The notes under the pieces: generated by a model
Seen by the model: only the letters and a program-made list of their open reading frames with translations
Databases searched by the model: none
What the model was told of the DNA's origin: nothing
In this document: in pieces, positions 43,176 to 53,120 of the stretch
Position numbering within the stretch: position 1 is the first letter of the stretch
Layout: each line of letters opens with the position of its first letter
NCBI RefSeq assembly: GCF_009720825.1
Contig: NZ_WNKY01000025.1
Span: 1-64,000 of the forward strand
Reading direction: 5' to 3'
Length of the DNA stretch: 64,000 nt
Source of the DNA: Duganella radicis
GTDB lineage: Bacteria; Pseudomonadota; Gammaproteobacteria; Burkholderiales; Burkholderiaceae_D
Program-made: the position numbers and the translations under genes

Positions 43176-44315
43176 ATGGCAAGTGTAAGTCTGAAAGAGC
43201 TGCGCAAATCGTACGACGGCAAAAGCGATGTCCTGGCCGGCATCGATCTTGACATCGCGCATGGGGAATTTGTGGTGCTGGTCGGGCCGTCCGGCTGCGG
43301 CAAGTCGACGCTGCTGCGCATGCTGTGCGGCCTCGAAAGCATCACCAGCGGCACCATGCGGATCGGCGAACGCACGGTCAATCACCTGCCGCCGGCGGAA
43401 CGCAGCATCGCCATGGTGTTCCAGAGTTATGCCCTGTATCCGCACATGACGGTGTACCAGAACATGGCGTTTGGCCTCAAGGTGGCGGGCAAGGACAAGG
43501 AGGCCATCAGGCAGCGCATCAGTGAAGCGGCGGCGATCCTGAAGATCGATCATCTGCTGGAGCGTCTGCCGCGCGAGCTGTCGGGCGGCCAGCGGCAGCG
43601 CGTGGCGATCGGTCGCGCCATCGTGCGCGAGCCGCAGCTGTTCCTGTTCGATGAACCGCTGTCCAACCTTGATGCGGCGCTGCGCGTGCAGACGCGCCTG
43701 GAGATCGCCAAGCTGCACCGGCAACTGGACGCCACCATCGTCTACGTCACGCACGATCAGGTGGAGGCCATGACGCTCGGCGACAAGATCGTCGTCATGC
43801 ACGAAGGGCATATCCAGCAGGCTGGCTCGCCGCTCGATTTGTACCAGCAGCCGCGCAACCTGTTCGTGGCGGGATTTATCGGTTCCCCCCGGATGAACTT
43901 CTTGGCGGGCGAGGTGCTGGAGGCGCACGCCGACGGCGTCGTCGCGTTGCTGAACAGCGGCGAAGCCGTGCGCGCGGCGGTGGATGGCAGCGGCCTGCAT
44001 ATCGGCGACAAAATCACGCTCGGCCTGCGGGCGGAGCACATCAGCGAATCGCGCAGCGGTTCGGAGGTTTTCAGCGGCGAGGTCAGTGTGGTTGAACACC
44101 TGGGCGAAGCCAATTACATCTACGTCAGCCGCGAAGGCAGGGAAGACGTGGTAATACGCGGGGATGGCGAACGCCATGTCGCGCCGGGACAGTCCATCAC
44201 CTTCTCGGCCGAGAGTACTGCCTTTCACGTGTTTGACGAGAAGGGCGAGGCGCGGCGGCGCCTACGCCCCGGGAATATGGTGTCTGCAACGCGCGGCATG
44301 ATGCGCAGCGCTTGA
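43176..44315 (+). CDS. ABC transporter ATP-binding protein (UgpC/MsmK type)
   Basis: Encodes 379 residues with AAGGAGAGG upstream. Walker A GPSGCGKST (about 37-45), Q-loop MVFQSYALYPHM, signature LSGGQRQRVAIGRA, Walker B LFLFDEPLSNLD and the H-loop VYVTHDQVEAMTLGDK are all intact. The C-terminal OB-fold (TOBE) domain is of the MalK/UgpC type. It powers the importer formed by the two permeases just upstream. Confidence 0.96.
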   Translation: MASVSLKELRKSYDGKSDVLAGIDLDIAHGEFVVLVGPSGCGKSTLLRMLCGLESITSGTMRIGERTVNHLPPAERSIAMVFQSYALYPHMTVYQNMAFGLKVAGKDKEAIRQRISEAAAILKIDHLLERLPRELSGGQRQRVAIGRAIVREPQLFLFDEPLSNLDAALRVQTRLEIAKLHRQLDATIVYVTHDQVEAMTLGDKIVVMHEGHIQQAGSPLDLYQQPRNLFVAGFIGSPRMNFLAGEVLEAHADGVVALLNSGEAVRAAVDGSGLHIGDKITLGLRAEHISESRSGSEVFSGEVSVVEHLGEANYIYVSREGREDVVIRGDGERHVAPGQSITFSAESTAFHVFDEKGEARRRLRPGNMVSATRGMMRSA

Positions 44316-44358
44316 TATCACAGGAGTTCTTTACTTTTCAAAAAACAGGGAGAATTGA

Positions 44359-46980
44359 ATGAACAAGCCGGTACTGAAGAAAAAAATACTACCTCACCTG
44401 GTCGCGCTGGCGATCGGCGGCGGCCTTGCCGCGTACAGCCACGCGGCGGAACCAGTGGCAGCGGACGCACAGGATGCCGCGCCGGCTGCAGAGGTCAGCT
44501 CCGTCGAGGTGCGCGGCATCCGCGAGCGGCTCAAGCGCAATCTGGCGGAGAAGCGCGATTCGGGCAATGTGATCGACACCGTCACCGCCGAAGAAGTGGG
44601 CAAGTTCCCGGACAAGAACGTGGCTGACTCCTTGCAGCGCGTGCCCGGCATTTCGGTCGACCGCACCTGGGGCGAGGGCCGCGACATCTTCGTGCGCGGC
44701 ACCGACAAGAACCTCAACCTCACGCAGCTGAACGGTCAGGCCGTGGCTTCCGGTTACTGGTGGAAGAATGACTCGCAGAGCCGCGGCTTCAACTACGACA
44801 TCCTGGCCTCCGAGTTGGTGGGCAGCATCGACGTGTACAAGAGCCCATCCGCCGATCTGGATGAGGGCTCGATCGGTGGCCTGGTCAACGTCAAGACTCG
44901 CAAGCCATTCCAGCTCAAGCCCTTTGTGGCACAGGCTTCGGTGGAAGCCACTTACAGCGAGCTGCCGAAGAAAACCGACCCGCAGCTTTCCGGTCTGCTG
45001 AGCTGGACCAACGAGCAGAAAACCTTCGGCGCCCTGATCGCCATCAGCAAGCAGAAACGCACCATGCGCCGCGACGGCCTGGAAAACTTCACCGATTCGA
45101 CCAAGTACAACATCGTCGACCAGAACGGCGCGGTGACGCCGGGCGCCTACGCCTCGTGGGGCGGCGGCTCGGCCATCTTCCGCCAGGACCGCGAACGCAC
45201 CACCGGCAACCTGACCTTGCAGGCGCGCCCGAACGCCAACACCGACCTCACGCTGAACTACATGAACTCCGATATGGACATGGACAACAGCAACCAGAAC
45301 TACCTGTGGGAAGCGGGCGGCCTGGCGGATGCGAAAGGGAACATCCAGGTCACCAATCCGAAATTCATCACCACCTCGGACGGCACCAAGGCGCTGGTGG
45401 GCGGCACCGTCGGCCCGACCGGCGGTGTGTCGTTCGAGCCTATCTTCCGCCAGTCCTACGTGAAGTCGGAAGTGCTGGACCTTGAAGGTACCTACGATGC
45501 GGACAATTGGAAGTTCCATGGCCAGGCCGGCACCACCAAAGGCTCGGGCGGCAGCAGCCATGACCGCAACTTCTGGTTCGTCGGGAATACCCGCACCACC
45601 TTCAATATCGCGCCGGACACTTACGAAGTGAAGTACCTCGATATCAGCCCGCTGGACGCCAGCAAACTGACACTGCAAAGCGCGCGTGACTGGGTGCGTC
45701 GCATGGAGACCAAGGAAAACTATGCGCAGGGTGACCTGACGCTGGATCTGAACGGCGATTTCTTCAAGTCGATCAAGGTCGGCGCCAAGCTGCGCGACAC
45801 CACGGTGCAGAACCGCCGCATCATCGGCACCGCGGGTCCTGGCAGCCCTGGCTGGATTTCGTACTCGCTGGCCGACCTGTCGAAAGGCCCGTCGCCGATG
45901 CTGAGCCAGGAGGCCGCCACCGCCGGTTCGCTGACGCAATACGCATGGGTGGATGATGGCCTGGCCTACTCCAAGGGATTCCCGATGTACGACAAGGCCA
46001 TGACTTATGCCGAGGCCAAGGGCGAGTATTACAAGATCAAGGAAAAAATCTACGCCACCTATCTGCGCGCGGACTTCGCGGTGGGCCAGTGGCGCGGCGA
46101 TTTTGGCGCGCGGGTGGTGAAAACCGACCAGACTTCCGAGGCGTATCAGGACCTGACCGGCAAGGGCAACTACGTGCTGGGCGACGTCAAGCGCAGCTAC
46201 ACCGACGTGCTGCCCAACCTGAACGCAGTCTATAACGTCAGCAAGGATCTGCTGATACGCGGCGCCGTGGCGCGCGTCATGGCGCGTAACACCTACAGCG
46301 ATTTGAGCGCGAGCACCGAGGTAAGTGGTACCACCAACGCCGCCACCGCCGGCAACCCGCTGCTCAAGCCATTCCACGCCAATCAGGGCGAAATTGGCGC
46401 CGAGTGGTATTACGCCGATGCCTCGCTGCTGTCGGCTACCGTGTTCGCCAAAAAGCTGGATACCTTCATCTATACCCAGACCGCGAGCGAGAACGTGGCC
46501 GGCGTGACGCGCTCGGTCACCCGCCCGTACAACGCCAACAACGGGGCCACCGTCAATGGTCTGGAGATCCAGTGGCAGCAAGCCTTCAGCAGCGGCTTCG
46601 GCGCCATCGTCAACTACACCTTCACCGATGCGAAAACCGGCGCCAACGCGGCCGGCCGCAAGCTGAATGTGATCGGCAACTCGCGCAACCAGGCCAACAT
46701 CACCGGCTTCTGGGAGAAGCACGGCTACAGCGCGCGCTTGTCGTATAACTACCGTTCCAAGTCCTACGGCGCGCTGGATGAGGGTGGCCAGGACGTGACC
46801 AGCGCCTACGGCCAATGGGATGCCTCGGCCAGCTGGGACATCACGCCGAAAGTGTCGCTCTACCTGACGGCGGTGAACATCGGGAATGAAGTTATCCGCA
46901 CCAATACCACTGACGGCTTACCGGTCGGCGTGTATGAAAATGGCGCGCGTTACAGCATCGGTGTGAAAGCCAAGTTCTGA
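44359..46980 (+). CDS. TonB-dependent receptor, carbohydrate type
   Basis: Encodes 873 residues with AGGGAGAATTG before the start and a signal peptide ending at about residue 29 (AAYSHAAEP). The plug starts VEVRGIRERLKRNLAEKRDSGNVIDTVTAEEVGKFPDKN, which is diagnostic of the Caulobacter/Xanthomonas-type sugar receptors (TIGR01782-like). The barrel ends ARYSIGVKAKF. It follows the ABC importer genes closely and probably delivers the same oligosaccharide across the outer membrane. A terminator follows. Confidence 0.92.
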   Translation: MNKPVLKKKILPHLVALAIGGGLAAYSHAAEPVAADAQDAAPAAEVSSVEVRGIRERLKRNLAEKRDSGNVIDTVTAEEVGKFPDKNVADSLQRVPGISVDRTWGEGRDIFVRGTDKNLNLTQLNGQAVASGYWWKNDSQSRGFNYDILASELVGSIDVYKSPSADLDEGSIGGLVNVKTRKPFQLKPFVAQASVEATYSELPKKTDPQLSGLLSWTNEQKTFGALIAISKQKRTMRRDGLENFTDSTKYNIVDQNGAVTPGAYASWGGGSAIFRQDRERTTGNLTLQARPNANTDLTLNYMNSDMDMDNSNQNYLWEAGGLADAKGNIQVTNPKFITTSDGTKALVGGTVGPTGGVSFEPIFRQSYVKSEVLDLEGTYDADNWKFHGQAGTTKGSGGSSHDRNFWFVGNTRTTFNIAPDTYEVKYLDISPLDASKLTLQSARDWVRRMETKENYAQGDLTLDLNGDFFKSIKVGAKLRDTTVQNRRIIGTAGPGSPGWISYSLADLSKGPSPMLSQEAATAGSLTQYAWVDDGLAYSKGFPMYDKAMTYAEAKGEYYKIKEKIYATYLRADFAVGQWRGDFGARVVKTDQTSEAYQDLTGKGNYVLGDVKRSYTDVLPNLNAVYNVSKDLLIRGAVARVMARNTYSDLSASTEVSGTTNAATAGNPLLKPFHANQGEIGAEWYYADASLLSATVFAKKLDTFIYTQTASENVAGVTRSVTRPYNANNGATVNGLEIQWQQAFSSGFGAIVNYTFTDAKTGANAAGRKLNVIGNSRNQANITGFWEKHGYSARLSYNYRSKSYGALDEGGQDVTSAYGQWDASASWDITPKVSLYLTAVNIGNEVIRTNTTDGLPVGVYENGARYSIGVKAKF

Positions 46981-47000
46981 TCGTGCTTTCGTTTTGACGC

Positions 47001-47035
47001 AAGCCCGATTGCCTGTTTGGCATCGGGCTTTTTTC
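47001..47035 (+). terminator. Intrinsic terminator after the TonB receptor gene
   Basis: AAGCCCGATTGCC and GGCATCGGGCTT pair over 12 bp with one bulged T and a TGTTT loop, followed by six T residues. It ends the importer/receptor transcript before the sensor operon. Confidence 0.88.
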
Positions 47036-47073
47036 TATTACAATCGTGTCATTATTTCCATCTGGGATGCTGA

Positions 47074-48372
47074 GTGATACGCCTACGTGTACGTTCCATC
47101 TGCGGCCTGCTGGCTGCTTGCCTGTTCGCGCAATCGGCGCAGGCGGCGGCGCCACTGCAAGTGCTGCACTGGTGGACGTCGCCATCGGAGCGCAAGGCTG
47201 CCAACGCGCTGGCGGCGCGCGCGGCGGATGAAGGCATCGAATGGAGGGACGCCGCCATTCCCGGCGGCGCGGGCCTCGGCGCCGGCAAGGTGCTCAAGAG
47301 CCGCGTGCTGGCCGGCGATGCGCCGGAGGTGGCGCAGATGATCGGCGTGTCGATCGCGGAATGGGCGGACCTGGGCCTGCTGCTGGAAATCGACAACGTC
47401 GCCGGCGCCGCCAACTGGAACGGCGCGCTGTTCCCGACCATACAGACGCTGATCACGCACCGCAAGCATGTGGTGGCGGCGCCGGTGGGCATCCACCGCG
47501 TCAATACTTTGTTTTACAACCGCGCCTTGTTCGCGCAACTGCGCATCGCGCCACCACAAAGCTGGGCCGATTTCGAGGCTGCGGCACAGAAGCTGAAAGC
47601 GGCAGGCGTCATGCCGCTGGCGTTCAGCAGCGAGGCATGGCAGGTGGCGACGCTGTTTGAAAATCTGGTGCTGGCCGAGAGCGGGCCGGAATTCTATCGG
47701 CAGCTGTTCGTCAAGCGCGATCCGGCGGCGGCGGCCGACCAGCGCACCGCCGACGCGCTGCAACGCCTGCGCACCATCAAGGGCTGGAGTGGTGGCGCGG
47801 TGGACGAGCGTTCCTGGCCGGACGTGGCGCGCCAGTTCGCGCGGCGTGAAGCGGCCATGATGATCATGGGCGACTGGGCCAAGCCGGAACTGCGCGACCA
47901 GGGCATGGTGCTGGATGAAGACTTTGCCTGCGCCGCGGCGCCAGGCACCGGCAAGTATCACTTGTACAGCGTGGACAGCTTCACCATGTTCGCTGGCGAC
48001 TATCGCTACATGCCGGCGCAGGAGAAGATGGCCAGGCTGCTGGTGTCGATGCCGGTGCAGCTGGAGTACAACCAGTTGAAAGGCTCGGTGCCGGTGCGGC
48101 GCGATGCCGATCCGGCACGCATGGACAGCTGCGCGCGCGCTTCGTGGACGGCTTTCGCGCAGGGCGCGGCGGTGCAGGCTCCGAGTCTGGTGCACCGCAT
48201 GGCGACCGATGAGGCCAGCCGCGACGCCATCATCGCCGAGATACATCGTTATTTTCTGGACGACCGGACCACGCCGGCCGAGGCGCAGCGCCGCCTGGGT
48301 GTGTTATTCCGGTTGTTTAACCTGAGAAGCCAAGGAGCATTCGGTGCGCAAGATACTGATCGTAGACGATGA
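47074..48372 (+). CDS. Periplasmic sugar-binding protein linked to a two-component system
   Basis: Encodes 432 residues from GTG 47074 with a signal peptide ending at about residue 24 (QSAQAAA). Solute-binding family 1 features include LQVLHWWTSPSERKA, NTLFYNRALFAQL and MMIMGDWAKPEL. There are no permease genes after it; instead its last 29 bases overlap the response regulator gene. It is therefore probably a ligand-binding partner of the histidine kinase, or a second binding protein for the importer upstream. The sequence differs strongly from the binding protein at 40083. Confidence 0.88.
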   Translation: MIRLRVRSICGLLAACLFAQSAQAAAPLQVLHWWTSPSERKAANALAARAADEGIEWRDAAIPGGAGLGAGKVLKSRVLAGDAPEVAQMIGVSIAEWADLGLLLEIDNVAGAANWNGALFPTIQTLITHRKHVVAAPVGIHRVNTLFYNRALFAQLRIAPPQSWADFEAAAQKLKAAGVMPLAFSSEAWQVATLFENLVLAESGPEFYRQLFVKRDPAAAADQRTADALQRLRTIKGWSGGAVDERSWPDVARQFARREAAMMIMGDWAKPELRDQGMVLDEDFACAAAPGTGKYHLYSVDSFTMFAGDYRYMPAQEKMARLLVSMPVQLEYNQLKGSVPVRRDADPARMDSCARASWTAFAQGAAVQAPSLVHRMATDEASRDAIIAEIHRYFLDDRTTPAEAQRRLGVLFRLFNLRSQGAFGAQDTDRRR

Positions 48373-49051
48373 CCAAAAGACCCGCGTGCTGCTCAAGACC
48401 TATCTTGAGAAGAACCAGTACGAGGTGGTGCTGTCGCATGATGGCGAGAGCTTTCTGGCGGAGCTGCACACGCATGCCGAGCAACTGTCGATGGTGATCC
48501 TCGATGTGATGCTGCCCGATACCGACGGCTTCGCGCTGTGCAAGCAGGTGCGCCAGCGCTCCAATGTGCCGATCATCATGCTGACCGCCAGCTCGGACGA
48601 GACCGACCGCATCGTCGGCCTTGAGCTGGGTGCGGACGATTACATCGCCAAGCCGTACAGCCCGCGCGAGCTGCTGGCGCGCATCAAGGCCATTCTGCGG
48701 CGTACCGCGGTTGAGGCGCCTTCGGTGCGATACTACCGTTTCGTGGGCTTCACGCTGGACCTGAAGGAGCGCAAGGTGGTCGACAGCGCCGGTGCGCCGC
48801 TGGCGCTGACGGGGCTGGACTTCCAGCTGCTGAAGTATTTCGTCGAGCATCCTGGCGTGATCCTGGACCGCAGTGTGTTGTGCGAGGAGACGCGCGGGCG
48901 CGATTCCGGGCCGCTGGATCGCTCGCTGGATGTGCAGATCAGCCGTCTGCGTTTGCGTCTGAATGACGATGGCAAGCAGCCGGCGCTGATCAAGACGGTG
49001 CGTGGCGCCGGCTATGTATTCTCGGCTGAAGTCAACGTGTCGCATGCTTAA
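48344..49051 (+). CDS. OmpR-family response regulator
   Basis: Encodes 235 residues from GTG 48344, with AAGGAG seven bases upstream inside the binding-protein gene. The receiver domain has the acidic pocket (IVDDDQK), phospho-acceptor Asp in ILDVMLPDTDG (about residue 54), Thr in MLTASSDE and Lys in IAKPYSP. The C-terminal winged helix ends LIKTVRGAGYVFSAEV, typical of OmpR/PhoB. It overlaps the kinase gene by eight bases. Likely targets are the neighbouring GH20, receptor and importer genes. Confidence 0.95.
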   Translation: MRKILIVDDDQKTRVLLKTYLEKNQYEVVLSHDGESFLAELHTHAEQLSMVILDVMLPDTDGFALCKQVRQRSNVPIIMLTASSDETDRIVGLELGADDYIAKPYSPRELLARIKAILRRTAVEAPSVRYYRFVGFTLDLKERKVVDSAGAPLALTGLDFQLLKYFVEHPGVILDRSVLCEETRGRDSGPLDRSLDVQISRLRLRLNDDGKQPALIKTVRGAGYVFSAEVNVSHA

Positions 49052-50477
49052 GCGCCTGTGGCCCGCGTCGCTGCTGGGTCGTCTCACGCTGGTGATGGTG
49101 GCGGGGCTGCTGGTGACGCAGTTGGTGGCCAACGCCATCTGGGCGGCGCAGCTGCGCGCCAAGGCGCAGGTGGAGGCACAATCGGCGGCACAGTATGTGG
49201 CGCACGGCGCTTCGGCCGCGATCCGCTTTTACCGCAGCCTGCCGCTCAGCTACCGCGTGCTGGTGATCCAGCAGATGCGCGAGATGGGAGGCACCCGCTT
49301 CTTCGTCAATCTCAATCACGCGTATGTGCCGGTGCGGGAGATTGCGCCGCATCCGCTGGCGGACAGCGTGAAGGGCACGTTGGGCGCGACACTGAAAAGC
49401 GACTTGCCGCATTTGCCGGCTGCCCGCGTGGCGTTTGCCTGGCCGGAGCAACTGGCCGTGTCGGAAGAGGTGCATCTGAGCGACCTGCCGGATGCATGGG
49501 TGCAGCACGTCCTGCTGGTGAAGCCGGAGCCGGCGCCGATATTGGTGATCCAGGCCGAGCTTGAGCCGGGCAACTGGCTGTACATGGCGGCGCTGATGCC
49601 GAATCCGTATTTCCTGAGCGGGAACGATCCGTGGGCGTGGGACCGGCTGGCGTTGCAAGGATTGTCGCTGGCGGCGGTGCTGCTGCTTTGCCTGCTGGTG
49701 GTGCGTTCGATCACGCGTCCGCTGGCGGCGCTGTCGGATGCGGCGGGCGCGTTCGGGCAGGGCGAGCACGCGCCGCCGCTGCCGGAGACGGGCAGCCGGG
49801 AGTTCATCAAGACGGCGCGCGCGTTCAGCGCGATGCGCGAGCGTATCCAGCGTTACATCGAGGACCGTGAGCGTTTGTTCGTCTCGATCTCGCATGATTT
49901 GCGGACGCCGATTACGCGGCTCAAGTTGCGTTCGGAGTTGCTGGACGACGAGGCGTTGCGCAATGAGTTTGAAGAGGATCTCGATGAATTGGATATGATG
50001 GTGAAGGGCGCCTTGCAGTGCGTGAAGGACAGCGATATTCACGAGAATCCGGCCGAGATCAGGCTCGATGCCTTGCTGGGCAGGTTGGTGCGCAGTGCGC
50101 GGCTGGCGGGGCATGAGGTGGGGTTTGAGGAATCGGGATTGTCGGTGCGCGGCAAGCCGCTGGCGTTGAAGCGGGCGATCGGCAATCTGCTGGACAATGC
50201 GCTGTACTATGGCAAGCGGGCGGAGATCAGCACCCGGGCCGAAAGCGGCGCGGTGGTGATCGCGGTGCGGGATCATGGACCGGGCGTGCCGGAGGATGCG
50301 CTGGCCAGCTTGTTCGATCCGTATGTGCGGCTGGAGCATGGCCGCGAACAGAATGATACTGGCATGGGGCTGGGCCTGGGGATCGCGCGCGGCGTGATCG
50401 AGGCGCATGGCGGCCAGCTGATATTGGAGAATCATCCGGAAGGCGGCTTGCACGCCACTATCCGGTTGCCTGCATGA
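49044..50477 (+). CDS. Sensor histidine kinase
   Basis: Encodes 477 residues from ATG 49044, overlapping the regulator stop. TM1 is at about residues 13-33 and TM2 at about 209-231, enclosing a periplasmic domain of roughly 175 residues. A HAMP segment follows (SITRPLAALSDAAGAFGQGE). The H-box is FVSISHDLRTPITRLKLRSELL, the N-box LLDNALYYG, G1 DHGPGVPEDAL, and G2 GMGLGLGIARGVIEAHGG. It phosphorylates the overlapping response regulator. The upstream binding protein may present the ligand to its periplasmic domain. Confidence 0.95.
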   Translation: MLKRLWPASLLGRLTLVMVAGLLVTQLVANAIWAAQLRAKAQVEAQSAAQYVAHGASAAIRFYRSLPLSYRVLVIQQMREMGGTRFFVNLNHAYVPVREIAPHPLADSVKGTLGATLKSDLPHLPAARVAFAWPEQLAVSEEVHLSDLPDAWVQHVLLVKPEPAPILVIQAELEPGNWLYMAALMPNPYFLSGNDPWAWDRLALQGLSLAAVLLLCLLVVRSITRPLAALSDAAGAFGQGEHAPPLPETGSREFIKTARAFSAMRERIQRYIEDRERLFVSISHDLRTPITRLKLRSELLDDEALRNEFEEDLDELDMMVKGALQCVKDSDIHENPAEIRLDALLGRLVRSARLAGHEVGFEESGLSVRGKPLALKRAIGNLLDNALYYGKRAEISTRAESGAVVIAVRDHGPGVPEDALASLFDPYVRLEHGREQNDTGMGLGLGIARGVIEAHGGQLILENHPEGGLHATIRLPA

Positions 50478-53014
50478 GAGGGAAGATGAAGACAGCGAGC
50501 AGAATATCTGTAGCGGCACTGGCGTTGGCGTTTGGTGCGCCGGGCCATGCGATAGCCGAAGCCGCGCAGCCCGCCGGCACGGCACAGGCGGCGAGGACGG
50601 AAGGGAAAACGGGGATGCGCACTGCGCCGGCCGTCGCACCGGTCAAGTTGCGCTGGGAGATCGTGCGCAATGAGCTTGGCGCGCAGGGCGGCCGCACCAG
50701 GGCGCGCCTGAGCGTGACGCCGCTGAACGGCCAGTCGCTGCCGGCGCAGGGCTGGGCGCTGTACTTTAACTGCATGGATGGCGTGACCGCGGGCCCGCTG
50801 GCGGGCAATCTGGTGCTGGAGAAGGTGGTGGGCGGCAGTTTGTTCCGTGTGCGTCCGGCGGCCGGCTTCAAAGGCCTGCCTGCCGGCCAGACGCTGAATA
50901 TCGATTACTACTATCCGAATCTGCTCATCAAGATGGCGAGCGCGCCGGCCGGGCCGTATCTGGTGTTCGATGCCGCCCCGGAAGTGGCTTATGCCATCAC
51001 TGACTTCAAACAGGAGCTGCCGGCCCGTGAGGAGCAGCTCAAGCGTCCGGCCGGCCGCGATACGCTGGTGACCACGCAGGACACCTACCGCCGCAACGCC
51101 CGTGCCGATGTGCTGCCAGCCAGCGCGCTGCCGCCGGTATTCCCAACGCCGCTGCAATTGAGGACCGGCAGCGGCAAGGTGCAACTGGCGCGCCCGCCGC
51201 AAGTGATCTCCGGCCCGGGCCTGCAATACGAAACCGCCTTCGCCCGCGCATTGTTCGCCCGCTATATGCCGCAGGGCGACACCAGCCACGCCGCGGTGCC
51301 GCTGCGCCTGCGTATCGGCGCGGTGGATGCGCAGTCGTCGCCGGAAGCCTATGAGCTGAGCATCAGCGGTGACGATGGCATCAACATCACAGGCAACACG
51401 GCGGCCGGCGTGGCGCGCGGCCTGCAATCGCTGCACGACCTGCTGCCGCTGCCATCGGACGCCGCGCAGATCGAGCTGCCGGAGCTGGACGTCACCGATG
51501 CGCCACGCTTCGCCTATCGCGGCTTTCAGCTGGACGTGGCGCGCAACTTCCAGCCCAAGGACGTGGTGTTCAAGACGCTGGACCTGATGTCCGCCTACAA
51601 GCTGAATAAGCTGCACTTCCACATCACCGACGACGAAGGCTGGCGCCTTGAAATCGCCGGTCTGCCGGAGCTGACCAGCATCGGCGCGGTGCGCGGCCAC
51701 TACACCAAGGAAGACCAGCGCCTGCCGCCTACCTACGGCTCCGGCCCGCGCGTCGATGATCCGCATGGCAGCGGCTATTACACCCGCGCCGACTACATCG
51801 ACATCCTGCGTTACGCCGCCGCGCGCCACATCGAAGTGATTCCGGAAATCGAAATGCCGGGCCACGCGCGCGCCGCCGTCAAAGCCATGGAGGCGCGCTA
51901 CCACCGCATGAAGGCAGCGGGCGAGCAGGGGGCGGACAAGTATCTGCTCAACGATTTCGACGACCGCTCGGTGTATCGCTCGCCGCAGGAATATACCGAC
52001 CATGTGATGAATCCCGGCCTCGAATCGAGCTACGCCTTCATCGAGCAGGTGGTGGCGCAGGTGGCGGCCATGCATCGGGAAGCCGGCGTTTCGCTCAAGA
52101 CCATGCATGTCGGCGGCGATGAGCTGCCGCATGGCGCATGGGAGAAATCGCCGCTCAGCCGCGCGCTGATGCAGAAGGAAAAACTGGCCTCCACCGCCGA
52201 CCTGTGGGACTACTTCTACAACCGCGTCGACGGCATTCTGCGCAAGCACGGCATGTTTGCCTCCGGCTGGGAAGAGATGGGCGCGCGCCGCTCGGACAAG
52301 GAACGCGCGCAGCAGCTGCCGAATCCTCGTTTCACGCAGCGTGGATTCAGCCTCTACGTGTGGAACAACACGCCGGGCAACGAGGACTTTGCCTACCGCC
52401 TGGCCAACGCCGGCTATGACATCGTGCTGGCGCCGGTCACCAATATGTATCTCGACATGGCGGCCAATCCCAACCCCGAGGAGCCGGGCGTCAACTGGGG
52501 CGCCTACGTCGAGCTGGAGACGGTGTTCGACTTCCAGCCGATGGGCGCGGCGCTGACCGACGCCGGCCGCCGCCGCATTCGCGGCATCGAGGCCACGCTG
52601 TTCTCGGAAACCATCCGCGACGCCAGCCGGCTCGATTACCTGATGATGCCGCGCCTGCTGGCGGTGGCGGAGCGGGCATGGGCGCCCGACCCGGCCCTGT
52701 CGGCCGCATCGCACCGGGCCGCGTGGTCCGCCTTCGTCAACACGCTGGGCCAGCGCGTGCTGCCGCGCCTCGACCTTGAGCGCGGCGACGTGCGCTACCG
52801 CATCGCGCCACCGGGCATGGTGGTGGAGGGCGGCAAGGTGCTGGTCAACCACGTCCTGCCGGGCCTGACCCTGCGCTACACCACCGACGGCACCACCCCC
52901 ACGGTGCGCAGCAAGCCGGTCACCGGGCCGATCGCCGCCAAGGGCGTGATCCAGGCCGCCGCCTTCGACCGCACCGGCCGCGCCGGGCTGGTGGCGCGCA
53001 TCGTCAACCGCTAA
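50474..53014 (+). CDS. GH20 beta-N-acetylhexosaminidase
   Basis: Encodes 846 residues from ATG 50474, overlapping the kinase stop; ATG 50486 after GAGGGAAG is an alternative. A signal peptide is followed by an N-terminal carbohydrate-binding domain (CHB_HEX, about 57-190), the GH20b domain (about 215-340) and the catalytic barrel. The catalytic pair is Asp549-Glu550 in MHVGGDELPHG, and FRYRGFQLDVARNF-type and HFHITDDEGWR motifs are present (here FAYRGFQLDVARNF). A C-terminal chitobiase-type domain ends the protein. It cleaves terminal GlcNAc/GalNAc from chitobiose or glycans. Its position in the sensor operon gives the best clue to the ligand. Confidence 0.95.
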   Translation: MRGKMKTASRISVAALALAFGAPGHAIAEAAQPAGTAQAARTEGKTGMRTAPAVAPVKLRWEIVRNELGAQGGRTRARLSVTPLNGQSLPAQGWALYFNCMDGVTAGPLAGNLVLEKVVGGSLFRVRPAAGFKGLPAGQTLNIDYYYPNLLIKMASAPAGPYLVFDAAPEVAYAITDFKQELPAREEQLKRPAGRDTLVTTQDTYRRNARADVLPASALPPVFPTPLQLRTGSGKVQLARPPQVISGPGLQYETAFARALFARYMPQGDTSHAAVPLRLRIGAVDAQSSPEAYELSISGDDGINITGNTAAGVARGLQSLHDLLPLPSDAAQIELPELDVTDAPRFAYRGFQLDVARNFQPKDVVFKTLDLMSAYKLNKLHFHITDDEGWRLEIAGLPELTSIGAVRGHYTKEDQRLPPTYGSGPRVDDPHGSGYYTRADYIDILRYAAARHIEVIPEIEMPGHARAAVKAMEARYHRMKAAGEQGADKYLLNDFDDRSVYRSPQEYTDHVMNPGLESSYAFIEQVVAQVAAMHREAGVSLKTMHVGGDELPHGAWEKSPLSRALMQKEKLASTADLWDYFYNRVDGILRKHGMFASGWEEMGARRSDKERAQQLPNPRFTQRGFSLYVWNNTPGNEDFAYRLANAGYDIVLAPVTNMYLDMAANPNPEEPGVNWGAYVELETVFDFQPMGAALTDAGRRRIRGIEATLFSETIRDASRLDYLMMPRLLAVAERAWAPDPALSAASHRAAWSAFVNTLGQRVLPRLDLERGDVRYRIAPPGMVVEGGKVLVNHVLPGLTLRYTTDGTTPTVRSKPVTGPIAAKGVIQAAAFDRTGRAGLVARIVNR

Positions 53015-53120
53015 GCCGTTTTTGCCGTCCACTCCCCGATTTTTGCAGTTCGTCGCAATCCGGGGAGGGCGGCGGCGGGGCGGGAGTATCATGGCTGGAC
53101 TACTAGCCGAGGATTCCCAC

